Shown here: positions 1 through 7,632 of the stretch, piece by piece
How positions within the stretch are numbered: position 1 is the first letter of the stretch
Layout: the number at the start of each line of letters is the position of its first letter
Assembly: GCA_017861415.1 (NCBI GenBank)
Contig: JAGFXS010000068.1
Coordinates: 1 to 17,242, forward strand
DNA length: 17,242 nt
Direction of reading: 5' to 3'
Source of the DNA: Bacillota bacterium
Lineage (GTDB): Bacteria > Bacillota > Clostridia > Oscillospirales > Oscillospiraceae
Translations under genes and position numbers: made by a program
The notes under the pieces: generated by a model
The model's input: only the letters and a program-made list of their open reading frames with translations
The model's database searches: none
What the model was told of the DNA's origin: nothing

Positions 1-44
1 CTGAAAGAGCGGTAGTTTTTTATTTGCTTGTAGGAAAATTTAAG

Positions 45-236
45 ATTGCCCCGCCTCGGCCGTGCCAGCTCAATTAAAACCTGCACGTAATGGCAGGTGG
101 GTCGCCTCCAGCTCGTTTTTTTGCTTCCAACATCCAATCCCTCAAGGAGATCGGGAGGCCTGCAAGCCACGAACTGAGTCAGCATCCCGTTTCGTAAATG
201 TGGGTTTAAAAGAGCGGGTCACGCACCGCGCAGGGA
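45..236 (-). ncRNA. ssrS: probable 6S RNA
   Basis: About 190 nt that code for no convincing protein can fold, on the minus strand, into a long rod closed by its two ends. The 5' arm (235 down to about 218) pairs with the 3' arm (about 66 down to 48): CCCTGC, CGGT and GTG segments face GGCGGGG, GCCG and CAC, with small internal loops and some G-U pairs. Inside are a hairpin with arms ACCTGC and GCAGGT (near 80-97) and a smaller one near 137-151. Size, end-to-end closing stem, and position behind a DUF1292 gene fit bacterial 6S RNA, which binds sigma-A RNA polymerase and lowers housekeeping transcription in stationary phase. The identity comes from fold and general resemblance, not a model search. 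No separate promoter is obvious, so it may be processed from the upstream transcript. Confidence 0.6.
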
Positions 237-243
237 AAAGGAA

Positions 244-546
244 TTATTCGTCTTCGTCGTCCTCGTCCTCGTCGTCAAAAAGATGCTCCATAAACTGTGC
301 GTATACGGCATCCATCTCTTCATCGCTGTCTAGGGTGGAGAGAATATCTTCGCCGTTTTCCTCCAAGACTTTGAGGATGATCAGGCCCATCTCTTCGTCG
401 TCAACCTCTTCCCCCTCCTGCTCCGTAGGGAAGAAGGCAAGATAGGTGTTTCCATTCCATTCTATGGTGTTCAGATGTTCCAACTCTATTTCGTTTCCGG
501 CCTCATCTGTGACTGTGATAAAATTAGATCCGTAGTTATCATTCAT
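244..546 (-). CDS. DUF1292 family acidic protein
   Basis: A 100-residue protein of the DUF1292 family, small acidic proteins of unknown function common in Firmicutes (B. subtilis YrzB type). The family signature is at the N-terminus: a beta-rich start (FITVTDEAGNEIELEHL) followed by NTIEWNGNTYLAFFP. The C-terminal half is very acidic and ends in a run of Asp and Glu encoded by repeated GAC/GAG/GAA triplets (244-276). The ATG at 546 is chosen because GGAAGGAG lies 10 nt upstream; a longer reading to 717 has no such site and crosses the promoter. In many Firmicutes this gene follows ruvX, but here its upstream neighbour is the divergent PBP gene. The probable 6S RNA starts 8 nt behind the stop. 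Function is unknown. Confidence 0.85.
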   Translation of the reverse strand: MNDNYGSNFITVTDEAGNEIELEHLNTIEWNGNTYLAFFPTEQEGEEVDDEEMGLIILKVLEENGEDILSTLDSDEEMDAVYAQFMEHLFDDEDEDDEDE

Positions 547-577
547 GAAGCAAAGCTCCTTCCTGTTTGTCGCTTTT

Positions 578-606
578 ATTGTAACCCGAACAATTAAAAA
601 TTGCAA
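578..606 (-). promoter_or_regulatory. sigma-A promoter of the DUF1292 gene
   Basis: On the minus strand, TTGCAA (606-601), a 17-nt spacer, then TACAAT (583-578), each one or two changes from consensus. Transcription would begin near 571, giving a leader of about 25 nt before the ATG at 546. Confidence 0.7.
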
Positions 607-664
607 GTATAGGCTATAAAAATCTTCCGTCAGCTTTTTCCACCTCCCGTCAAAAAAGGGGGGA

Positions 665-692
665 TAGACAAACGGGCAAGCTGTGGTATAAT
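665..692 (+). promoter_or_regulatory. distal sigma-A promoter of the PBP gene
   Basis: TAGACA (665-670), a 16-nt spacer and a perfect TATAAT (687-692) preceded by an extended -10 TG dinucleotide (684-685). A start near 700 would leave a leader of about 200 nt before the TTG at 908. Confidence 0.6.
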
Positions 693-841
693 AAGAGGTA
701 TCTTGCCTGCAGGGCAAGGATTGCAGAATATGGACTACAACCGTGGAAGGTTCGGCTGAAGTCTTTGTTTTGTTGCCTGCGCTGAGACAAAATTATGTGA
801 AGAAACGGAACCTGCTGCGGCTCTTTGGCAAGGCTGCGGTG

Positions 842-850
842 TGGTATACT
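842..850 (+). promoter_or_regulatory. proximal extended -10 promoter of the PBP gene
   Basis: TGGTATACT (842-850) matches an extended -10 element. No -35 hexamer sits at ideal distance (TTGGCA at 825-830 is only 14 nt away), so this would be an extended -10 type. Initiation near 857 gives a leader of about 50 nt. Confidence 0.5.
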
Positions 851-907
851 CCCGACAAGGGGCCGGCTGCCAGCTGAGCCGGAACGCGACCATCCGGAGG
901 TGTCTTT

Positions 908-3139
908 TTGACAAATCAAACGAATCAGACCAAGCGAGGAGAAAGCAAGAGGGACAAGGGGCCGCTGCTTCGGTTTTTAGGTACCCTCTTTCTCATTGCT
1001 GTGGTCACGGGTGCCATGCTGGCCTGCATGGCGGCTATGTATATTAAGGTAGTGATCATGCCCGATGTGGGGCTGAATTTGTCCAGTTTCTCCCCCGATC
1101 TTACCAGTACCATTTACTATACGGATAAAGCCTCTGGAGAGCAGGTTCCACTGCAGAGCCTCCATGGCCGGGAAAACCGTCAGTGGGTGGAGTATGAAAA
1201 TATCCCTCAGGATCTGGTGGACGCAGCCATTGCCATTGAGGACAAGCGCTTTTACAAGCACAACGGCGTGGACTGGATCGGTACTGCCAACGGAATACGG
1301 AGCATGTTTACCGGCAACAACATCAGAGGCGGCTCCACCATTACCCAGCAGCTCATCAAAAACCTTACCCAGGAGGATCAGGTGACGGTGAAGCGGAAGA
1401 TCAAGGAGATTTTCCGCGCCCTGGAGTTTGAAGACAACTACGATAAGGAAGAGATTCTGGAGTGGTATTTAAACTACATTTATCTGGGAGAGGGCTGTAA
1501 CGGTGTTTACACCGCCTCCTATATCTATTTTGGTAAAAATGTGTCTGAGCTGACGCTAGCGGAATGTGCCAGCCTCATCGGCATCACAAACAATCCATCT
1601 CTCTATAACCCCTATCAAAACCAGGAGGGGAACCGGAACCGCCAGCTGACCATTTTGGCGGCGATGCGGGATCAGGACAAAATCACCAAAGCGGAGTATG
1701 ATGCGGCCGTGGCCCAGGAGATGGTCTTCGCCCGTGGAGAGGACTCCAACCGGGAGTGGGAAGCATACAGCTACTACGTGGACGCTGTAATTAACCAAGT
1801 CATTAAGGATCTCATGGAGTTGGGCTACTCTCAAGACATGGCTGCCAACATGGTTTATGCCGGTGGCCTTCAGATCGCCAGCTGCTATGAGCCCTCGGTG
1901 CAGGCTGCTGTGGATGCCGTCTATCAGGAGCGAGCCAATCTGAACTACACCTCGTCCAAGGGAACTGCGCTTCAATCGGCGATTACCATTATCAATAATG
2001 AGACTGGCACCGTTGCTGCTCTAGCCGGTGGTGTGGGAGAGAAAGAAGGTAGCCGGGTGCTGAATCGGGCCACCGATTCCAAACGTCCTCCCGGTTCGTC
2101 CATCAAGCCCTTGGCAGTTTACGGGCCTGCCCTGGAGATGGGGCTCATTACCCCTGGAAGCACAGAGGTAGACAGCCCCTACAATACGGAGCAAAGCTGG
2201 CCTGTGAACTCCTATGGCGCATACCGAGGCCCCATGACCATTACAGAGGCCCTGCGGGTTTCCGCTAACACCGTGGCGGTGAAGGTGCTGGCAAAGCTGG
2301 TGACGCCGCAGGTGAGCTATGAGTTTATGCGAGACCGGTTCCACATCCAGCTGGTTGAATCTCGTACCGTAGGCAACAAGGTTTTTTCAGATATTGACCT
2401 TGCTCCCCTAGCGTTGGGCGGACTGACAGACGGCGTGACCACCTATGATATGGCGGCAGCTTTCTCAGCATTTCCCCGCGGCGGCGTTTACTATGAACCC
2501 ACCCTTTACACCAAGGTAACGGACAGCAAAGGTGAAGTCCTGCTGGAAAAGAAGCGTACCGGTGAGGTCATCCTCAAGGAAAAAACAACCTACTATATGA
2601 CCAGTATGCTTCAAACCGTTGTAAACAGTGGTACAGGCACCGCTGCCAAGTTCCAGGGACAGGCTATCGCAGGTAAGACGGGTACCACCAGTTCCCGTAA
2701 GGATCTCTGGTTTGTGGGTTACACACCCTACTATACCGCTGCCGTCTGGACCGGGTTCGATGTTCAGGAAGCGATGCGAAATGTCAGCGGCAATCCCTCT
2801 ACCGTTCTGTTCCGGAAGGTGATGGAAAAAGTCCACCAAGGGCTTCCTAAAAAAGACTTCGAAAAGCCCGCCGGGCAGGAGATGATCTGGGTTTCCCTCT
2901 GTGCCGAAAGTGGACTGCGAGCAAATGAATTCTGCGGCGAGTATGCCAACAACGTTTACCTGTTCCGGGAGGATGTTCCCGCTGAGACCTGTACCATCCA
3001 TGTTGCGCCGGAGCCAGAGACCCAGCCTGAAATACCTGAGGGGCAGAATCCAAACGAGACGCCCAGTGTACCCGGACAAGGGGGGGAGCCTCAAAATTCG
3101 GACAACGGCAATGCAAACGGGGGAAATGTAGAACCTTGA
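908..3139 (+). CDS. class A penicillin-binding protein (bifunctional transglycosylase/transpeptidase)
   Basis: A 743-residue bifunctional peptidoglycan synthase that polymerises glycan strands from lipid II and cross-links stem peptides outside the membrane. A short basic cytoplasmic tail precedes one membrane segment (about 21-46). The GT51 transglycosylase domain (about 75-260) carries the catalytic Glu111 in IEDKRFY and the GGSTITQQ motif at 141-148. The transpeptidase domain (about 355-650) has SxxK at Ser397-Lys400, SxN at 452-454 and KTG at 590-592, so all active-site motifs are present. The tail after residue 700 is low-complexity, rich in Pro, Gly, Asn and Glu, and probably extracellular. 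The start is TTG at 908, supported by GGAGG at 896-900. It is monocistronic, with its own promoter(s) and a terminator. The pbp1A/ponA subtype is not certain. Confidence 0.95.
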   Translation: MTNQTNQTKRGESKRDKGPLLRFLGTLFLIAVVTGAMLACMAAMYIKVVIMPDVGLNLSSFSPDLTSTIYYTDKASGEQVPLQSLHGRENRQWVEYENIPQDLVDAAIAIEDKRFYKHNGVDWIGTANGIRSMFTGNNIRGGSTITQQLIKNLTQEDQVTVKRKIKEIFRALEFEDNYDKEEILEWYLNYIYLGEGCNGVYTASYIYFGKNVSELTLAECASLIGITNNPSLYNPYQNQEGNRNRQLTILAAMRDQDKITKAEYDAAVAQEMVFARGEDSNREWEAYSYYVDAVINQVIKDLMELGYSQDMAANMVYAGGLQIASCYEPSVQAAVDAVYQERANLNYTSSKGTALQSAITIINNETGTVAALAGGVGEKEGSRVLNRATDSKRPPGSSIKPLAVYGPALEMGLITPGSTEVDSPYNTEQSWPVNSYGAYRGPMTITEALRVSANTVAVKVLAKLVTPQVSYEFMRDRFHIQLVESRTVGNKVFSDIDLAPLALGGLTDGVTTYDMAAAFSAFPRGGVYYEPTLYTKVTDSKGEVLLEKKRTGEVILKEKTTYYMTSMLQTVVNSGTGTAAKFQGQAIAGKTGTTSSRKDLWFVGYTPYYTAAVWTGFDVQEAMRNVSGNPSTVLFRKVMEKVHQGLPKKDFEKPAGQEMIWVSLCAESGLRANEFCGEYANNVYLFREDVPAETCTIHVAPEPETQPEIPEGQNPNETPSVPGQGGEPQNSDNGNANGGNVEP

Positions 3140-3162
3140 TCTACTAGCACTTACGGAATCGA

Positions 3163-3197
3163 AAACAGGCCTCCGTCCCATGGACGGGGGCCTGTTT
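3163..3197 (+). terminator. terminator of the PBP gene
   Basis: A 16-bp hairpin with one G-U pair (arms 3163-3178 and 3182-3197, loop CAT) begins 24 nt after the PBP stop. The right arm ends in TTT but no long T-run follows, so termination may be incomplete. The left arm begins with four A residues, so it could also act on minus-strand transcripts. Confidence 0.75.
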
Positions 3198-3220
3198 GAT
3201 AGGCAAGATGTCTTAAATGG

Positions 3221-3249
3221 TTGATTCCTGTTGGTTCATATGGTATAGT
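3221..3249 (+). promoter_or_regulatory. sigma-A promoter of the amidase gene
   Basis: TTGATT (3221-3226), a 17-nt spacer, and TATAGT (3244-3249) with an extended -10 TG at 3241-3242. The leader to the ATG at 3305 would be about 48 nt. Confidence 0.7.
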
Positions 3250-3304
3250 GTACTAAGTTAATTCGTACACATTTGATGTTCCGAAAGGGAAGAGAGGCAA
3301 TTCC

Positions 3305-4000
3305 ATGAGTACCGCAGTCGTTCCTCAGAAATCGAGCCGCCGCCGCAGGGCGCGAAAGAGGGCTAGACAGAAGTCTGTTGATAGAAGAATGGTTCTGGTG
3401 GCTGTGTTGCTATTGGCGGGCCTGCTGAGCGCCGTTTATTTTCTTGCCCGGGGGGAGGGTGCGCGGATCATCACAGACCCCCAGATCGCCCGGATAGCCG
3501 GTCTGGAGGTTCCTGACTGGGTGGATCAGCAGATCCTGCCGGAAGACAGCGATTCCCGACGTGGTGATCTATTGGAGGCCTGCAATGCGGTGGTGATCCA
3601 CTACGTGGGAAACCCGGGCACCACGGCAGAGCAAAACCGAAACTACTACGGGAACCCGGGAACGAAAGTGAACTCACATTTTCTGGTGGGATTAGACGGG
3701 GAGATTATCCAATCTATCCCCCTGGAGGAAAAGTCATCCGCCACCAGCGAACGGAACCGGGATACCATTTCCATCGAGGTCTGCCATCCCGATGAGGAGG
3801 GGAAGTTCACAGAGGCCAGCTATGATTCCGTGGTTCGGCTCACGGCCTGGCTCATGGACGCCTGTCAGCTGGAGGGGGAGGATGCTCTGATCCGGCATTA
3901 TGACGCTACGGGGAAGGAATGCCCCATTTACTATGTAAAAAATGAGAGCGCCTGGCTGCAGCTGAAAGCGGATGTAGAGGCGGCGCGGCAGAGCAACTGA
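3305..4000 (+). CDS. membrane-anchored N-acetylmuramoyl-L-alanine amidase (Amidase_2/PGRP family)
   Basis: A 231-residue peptidoglycan hydrolase expected to cut the bond between N-acetylmuramic acid and L-alanine. A strongly basic N-terminus (Arg-rich, 8-28) is followed by one membrane segment (about 29-48), so the catalytic domain (about 92-225) should be outside and tethered. The three zinc ligands of the T7-lysozyme fold are visible: His99 in VVIHYVG, His198 in IRHYD and Cys206 in GKECP; Lys204 matches the conserved catalytic-site lysine two residues before the cysteine. NSHFLVG and ISIEVCH are also typical. The ATG at 3305 has GAGAGG 7 nt upstream. It sits just downstream of the PBP gene but has its own promoter, so the two wall enzymes are neighbours rather than an operon. 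Possible roles are wall turnover or spore-related remodelling. Confidence 0.9.
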   Translation: MSTAVVPQKSSRRRRARKRARQKSVDRRMVLVAVLLLAGLLSAVYFLARGEGARIITDPQIARIAGLEVPDWVDQQILPEDSDSRRGDLLEACNAVVIHYVGNPGTTAEQNRNYYGNPGTKVNSHFLVGLDGEIIQSIPLEEKSSATSERNRDTISIEVCHPDEEGKFTEASYDSVVRLTAWLMDACQLEGEDALIRHYDATGKECPIYYVKNESAWLQLKADVEAARQSN

Positions 4001-4004
4001 AAAA

Positions 4005-4045
4005 AGCCGGATGGCAGAGGGGAATACCCTGTCTGCTGTCCGGCT
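4005..4045. terminator. bidirectional terminator between convergent genes
   Basis: A 14-bp stem with two G-U pairs (4005-4018 with 4032-4045). On the plus strand it is followed by CTGTTTTATTT, ending the amidase transcript. On the minus strand it is followed by five T (complement of 4001-4005), ending the channel transcript. Confidence 0.8.
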
Positions 4046-4070
4046 CTGTTTTATTTGCAGGGAGAGGTGG

Positions 4071-5331
4071 TTACTCCGTCTGCTGTTCGGGAAGCGACCA
4101 GCCGCGTAGATCGCTGCCGGAGGGGCTCTGGTAAATTTCCAGGCCAAAGGCTTGGGCGGCGGAGAAAAAGTGGTCAAAAATGTCCGACTGAATATTCTCG
4201 TATGGCTCCCATTCGGTGGTATTGGTGAAGGCGTAGACCTCCAGAGGGATGCCCTTGTCGTCGGGGGCCAGCTGGCGGACCATGGTGATCATCCCGTGGT
4301 GAATCCCAGAATGCGCCTTAAGATACGCCACCATATAGGCGCGGAAGGTACCCAGATTGGTGAGCTGGCGCACGCACGTTAAGGGGCTCATCCTGAAGAA
4401 CGGAGCGGGATTGGTTATAGACGGCCAGCTCTGCCAGCTTGAGCTCCATATATGGAGTGATGAGGGCGATGCGGCGAAAGCGGTCAATCATTTCTTCGTC
4501 ACACAGGCGCACATGGCCGGCGTGAATGTGAATGCTCCGCTTGATTCTCCGGCCACCGGCATCTTGCATGCCCCGCCAGTTGATGAGAGCATCGTTTACC
4601 AGATGTTGGGCAGGAATCGAGGTGATGGTATGGTCAAAATTCTGAACCTTCACCGTGGTCATGGAGATCTCCGTTACGTCGCCGCTAAGGTCGTACCGGG
4701 GCACCTCAATCCAATCGCCGATGCGCAGCATATTATTGGCGGTGAGCTGAATTCCGGCCACAAAATTCAGGATTGGGTCCTTAAAAACGAAAGAGGCTAC
4801 GGCGGCAAAGGCGCCGATACCGCCTACCATCAGGAAGGGATTCTGGCCAAGGAGAACCGACAAAGAAGCGACGCCTGCAATGATGGAAATGGTTACCTTA
4901 ATGATTTGCAGAAGGCCCTTGATGGGTCTGATTTTTGAAATTTCATGGGAGGCGTAGACATCATCCACAACCCCTAAAACAGCGAACAGGAGGAAGAGGA
5001 GGGCAAGGATGGTGATCACGCCTACGGCCTGAGGAATAATGGCTTGGGGAGAATCTCCAGCCACCAGTAAAATCACCAGAGGTATAACCAGATTAGAAAG
5101 CCGTTGGGGAATTTTATTTTTTAGCAGAGCGGAAGGCCACTGGGCGTGCATACGAGCCTTTGTTTTTTTTGCCATAGAAGCAAGGATTGTTCGGGTCAGC
5201 AGTTGGAGAAAAACGGCCAGAACAATCGCCACTAAAAGCAGAATAATGATACTGCCCAACCGGGCAAAACGGATCACACCCACCCCGAGTAAAAAAGTAT
5301 GAATAAACTGATAAAACATATCTTTGCACAT
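4071..5331 (-). pseudogene. frameshifted MscS/YbdG-type small-conductance mechanosensitive channel
   Basis: The translation is a MscS-superfamily channel of the YbdG (miniconductance) type, which opens under membrane tension to release solutes after osmotic downshock. N-terminal membrane segments lead to the pore helix and beta domain (GGIGAFAAVASFVFKDP, then LTANNMLRIGDWIEVP). The first frame is channel-like to PLNVR and then diverges, stopping near 4318. The conserved continuation, LTNLGTFRAYMVAYLKAH through the C-terminal VRQLAPDDKGIPLEVYAF, lies in another frame that ends at 4071. The switch coincides with a tandem GCAC GCAC (4370-4377); removing one copy restores ...NVRQLTNLGTF... and a protein of 418 residues, close to YbdG (about 415). 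ATG 5331 is preferred because GGAAAGG precedes it and it clears the upstream gene by 19 nt. It could be a true mutation, a reversible slip or a sequencing error. Confidence 0.85.
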
Positions 5332-5350
5332 CAACCTTTCCAGTGGGCGG

Positions 5351-6103
5351 CTATGTAGCGCTGCCCGCTCCACTCCCGCCGACATCTTCCATCATGTCAC
5401 GCCACAGGCAGAGGCGCCTCTTCATCAGTGCAGGTACATCCTCCATACGGCGTCCCTCTAGAATGGGCAGGTCTTTGTAGTAGGTTTCTGCCCAGAAGGT
5501 AGGCTGGCCCTGAGAAATAGTGACCTCAATGGTTTTGATCCGGGCATATTTCGCGACCCGGAGGGCAATTTCGTTGAGTCGGATGAACATTGGATTGTGG
5601 GTCACCTCGCCTAGAAAGAGGTTATAGCGCTCGCTGGTCTCGAAGAGTTCCTGAACATCCACCGGATCCCGCAGAGACGCTTCATAAAAGCGGTCGCAAT
5701 ACTGGCGCAGCTGAGTGATTTCATCGTCGGTTGCGTGGAGCATCGCCAGATAGAACATGGTGTAATGGATGCCTACCTTGAACTCCAGGATGTCATCAAT
5801 GGACTTCTCTGTAATTGGTAGGCTGTAGAGCAGAGGATTGAGGAGGTTGTGATGAAAGCGATCCACCACAAAGGTCCCCTCCGAGCGCCGTACCTCCAAA
5901 ACGCCAAAGGCCACTAATACCTTAATGGCCTCCCGCACCGCGTTTCGCCCCACGGACAAATGATCACTAAACTCCTGTTCGGTGGGGATTTTATCTCCGG
6001 GCTTCAGTTCTCCGCCAATCAGGGCGTCTGCAATGCGCTGGACAATGATTTCGGAGATAGGTCCCTTAGGCAGGGGCTCGAAGAGGGTGGAATAGTCGGA
6101 CAT
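5351..6103 (-). CDS. FadR-subfamily GntR transcriptional regulator
   Basis: A 250-residue DNA-binding regulator. The N-terminal winged helix-turn-helix (about 13-80) has the GntR signature: IADALIGGELKPGDKIPTEQEF, then VGRNAVREAIKVLVAFGVLEV and the wing GTFVV. The remainder is an all-helical FCD effector domain. In typical metal-binding FCD domains an Asp and three His hold the metal. Here the D..FH position reads S..YN (about 157-161) and the later His positions appear as Tyr and Arg, so the pocket probably binds its ligand without metal; this alignment was done by eye. The ATG at 6103 follows AGGAGG at good spacing. The channel gene starts 19 nt downstream, so the two are probably co-transcribed. 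Effector unknown; members of this family often sense organic acids or acyl-CoAs. Confidence 0.88.
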   Translation of the reverse strand: MSDYSTLFEPLPKGPISEIIVQRIADALIGGELKPGDKIPTEQEFSDHLSVGRNAVREAIKVLVAFGVLEVRRSEGTFVVDRFHHNLLNPLLYSLPITEKSIDDILEFKVGIHYTMFYLAMLHATDDEITQLRQYCDRFYEASLRDPVDVQELFETSERYNLFLGEVTHNPMFIRLNEIALRVAKYARIKTIEVTISQGQPTFWAETYYKDLPILEGRRMEDVPALMKRRLCLWRDMMEDVGGSGAGSAT

Positions 6104-6153
6104 GGGGGCCTCCTTTTTTGAGAAGGTAAAAAATAAGGAAAGAAGTTTTATTT

Positions 6154-6181
6154 AGTATAACAAAACGACGGTGTTTTACAA
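6154..6181 (-). promoter_or_regulatory. sigma-A promoter of the GntR regulator and channel genes
   Basis: On the minus strand, TTGTAA (6181-6176), a 16-nt spacer, then TATACT (6159-6154). The predicted start near 6147 gives a leader of about 44 nt to the ATG at 6103. Confidence 0.65.
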
Positions 6182-6246
6182 TACTGGATTGAAAACTTGT
6201 TTCCTCTAAACCGTTGATTATCGGTAATTTCTGGTCATTGGTCAAA

Positions 6247-6280
6247 AACGCAGGGCGGATCTAAAGATCCGCCCTGCGTT
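6247..6280 (-). terminator. intrinsic terminator of the MBL-fold hydrolase gene
   Basis: A perfect 15-bp GC-rich stem (6247-6261 with 6266-6280) and a TAAA loop on the plus strand. Read on the minus strand it ends in five T (complement of 6244-6248), as expected for a terminator 58 nt behind the hydrolase stop. Confidence 0.85.
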
Positions 6281-6337
6281 TACGGGGGTCAAATCATAGT
6301 TTACAGTCGCTGTGTTGGATATCTGGGGCGGTAGTTC

Positions 6338-7108
6338 TCATTCAACCCAGCCTTTTAAGACCCAGTCCATTAGCTGCTGGTAATCATGACCGTAAATAAG
6401 GGTGGCGTTGTGTTCTTCCTGCATCTGCCGGATTTTGTCCAGATTCTGAAAGAACTCGTCGGTGGTCTTGTTAATGCCGCCCCCTGGGGGAAGCCGCTTT
6501 TCGAAGCTTTCTTGCAGATAGACGGTGTCGCTGGTTAGGATCAGATTCCCATGGCTTTGGGTGTTTAGGAGCAAACCGATGACCCCGGGGGTGTGGGATT
6601 CCTGAAGGAAGAGGGTGAGGTCGGGGGCTAGCTGGGTGGTTTCGCTGATGGGCTTAAAACAAATATCCTCAAAATCAAAGAGACTCTTAATGTAAGCGCC
6701 GCTGTTGCCGGTGGCGATGCTGTAATAGGCGTTTTTGAGATCCGCCTCGGAGATGACGACGTTTTTAATAGCGCGGGTTCCTCGGAAGTATTTCAATCCG
6801 CCGGCATGGTCAAAATGAAGGTGGGAGAGGATGATCATGTCCACATCGGAAGGCTTAAAGCCCTTTTTGGCTAGGGCGTCCTCAATGGAAATAAACTCAA
6901 CCACAGGATACGTCTCCCGAATGAACTGAGTATACTCCGTGCCGTAAAAGGGGCTGTTCCCGGTATCATAGAGAATCAGTCCAAGCTCCGGGTGCGAAAT
7001 GAGGAATGCTGGGGTTGGAGAAGTGACAAGTTCGGTTTCATCCTGGCAGGCGATGAGTTGCAGGCGTAAAAACTCCATGCGACCGAGGTAGAGCGTACAC
7101 AGTTTCAT
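6338..7108 (-). CDS. MBL-fold metallo-hydrolase, N-acyl homoserine lactonase-like
   Basis: A 256-residue cytoplasmic hydrolase of the metallo-beta-lactamase superfamily, closest in layout to the AhlD/AttM lactonase group. The dinuclear zinc site is complete: HLHFDH at 96-101 (His96, His98, Asp100, His101), His172 in SHTPG, Asp194 in TSDTVY and His241 in YGHD. The early LILYDTGNSPF is also typical. ATG 7108 is preferred over a reading 13 codons longer because MKLCTLYLG is the usual start of this group and AAGAAGGG precedes it. The gene stands alone between a deacetylase remnant and a strong terminator. Substrate cannot be told from sequence: many relatives in Firmicutes act on other lactones or esters, so quorum quenching is only one possibility. 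Confidence 0.85.
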   Translation of the reverse strand: MKLCTLYLGRMEFLRLQLIACQDETELVTSPTPAFLISHPELGLILYDTGNSPFYGTEYTQFIRETYPVVEFISIEDALAKKGFKPSDVDMIILSHLHFDHAGGLKYFRGTRAIKNVVISEADLKNAYYSIATGNSGAYIKSLFDFEDICFKPISETTQLAPDLTLFLQESHTPGVIGLLLNTQSHGNLILTSDTVYLQESFEKRLPPGGGINKTTDEFFQNLDKIRQMQEEHNATLIYGHDYQQLMDWVLKGWVE

Positions 7109-7289
7109 ACAGAATCCCTTCTTTCGTAGTGATACATGCAGCAGCAATTGGTCAATGTTCTACATTTAACTTACCATTAGTGAAAGCATCGGTCAATATA
7201 TTTATTGAAGGAAGCGTCAGGCTGTCGAATAAATCCAATAACAAGACCGAAAACCAGGAAGGGCATCGGACTATCGTCTGCGCACCAAT

Positions 7290-7532
7290 TTATTTTGGCT
7301 GGGCCGGAAGCTGCTTTCCGGTGTGGTCGATGGTGTAGTCTCCAGTCAGAATCAGCTGGGAAATAGGGACAAAGGTATAGCCGTCCTGGATTAGCGCCTC
7401 AATGATGGAAGGGAGGGCCTCAGGCGTGTTCTTGGCAGCGTTATGGAAGAGGACAATGGAGCCAGGCTGAATTCTGGAGGTAACCCGGCCACAGATATCC
7501 GAGGCGCAGAGGTCTTTCCAGTCCAGGCTATC
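7290..7532 (-). pseudogene. polysaccharide deacetylase, C-terminal remnant
   Basis: Eighty codons and a stop encode the end of a NodB-type polysaccharide deacetylase: SLDWKDL, then QPGSIVLFHNAAKNTPEAL, then IIEALIQDGYTFVPIS. This is the final catalytic motif (LFHN) and the last helices of the fold, as in spore-cortex and wall deacetylases of Firmicutes. The N-terminal half with the TFDD and HSxxH metal motifs is absent. Homology stops near 7532, and an in-frame stop lies at 7566-7568. No start codon or ribosome site is present, so it cannot make an enzyme. Its loss of the 5' part faces the recombinase region, which suggests an insertion or rearrangement at about 7532. Confidence 0.8.
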
Positions 7533-7632
7533 GCCACTGGAAGGACCTTCAATGCATTGAAACTGCTAAAGATCATTGGTGGGTGAAAAAGCTTGTCAGA
7601 GATATTATGGCTGGCGAGGCATACGGGCCGTC

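Larger units (their letters stand above)
547..907. other. divergent intergenic region
   Basis: These 361 bases separate two divergent genes and hold no credible protein or tRNA. They contain one minus-strand promoter, two plus-strand promoter candidates (665-692 and 842-850), and a small hairpin just after the first plus-strand start (CTTGCC 702-707 with GGCAAG 713-718). I see no function in 719-840; if the upstream promoter is used this stretch is a long leader for the PBP gene. Confidence 0.6.

Noticed and set aside
62..445. Plus-strand ORF with a serine run
   Set aside because: The serine run is the complement of the acidic triplet repeat ending the DUF1292 gene, and the ORF also crosses the 6S RNA candidate.
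719..840. Small RNA or T-box leader upstream of the PBP gene
   Set aside because: No T-box sequence, tRNA-like fold or convincing long stem could be found.
2465..3181. 238-codon minus-strand ORF opposite the PBP gene
   Set aside because: It is fully antisense to conserved transpeptidase sequence, has no ribosome site and no recognisable domain.
4357..4938. 193-codon plus-strand ORF opposite the channel gene
   Set aside because: The minus strand encodes the MscS pore and beta domain here; the plus reading has no family features.
7129..7338. 69-codon plus-strand ORF between the hydrolase and the deacetylase remnant
   Set aside because: No ribosome site, atypical composition, and it overlaps the hydrolase upstream region and the remnant.
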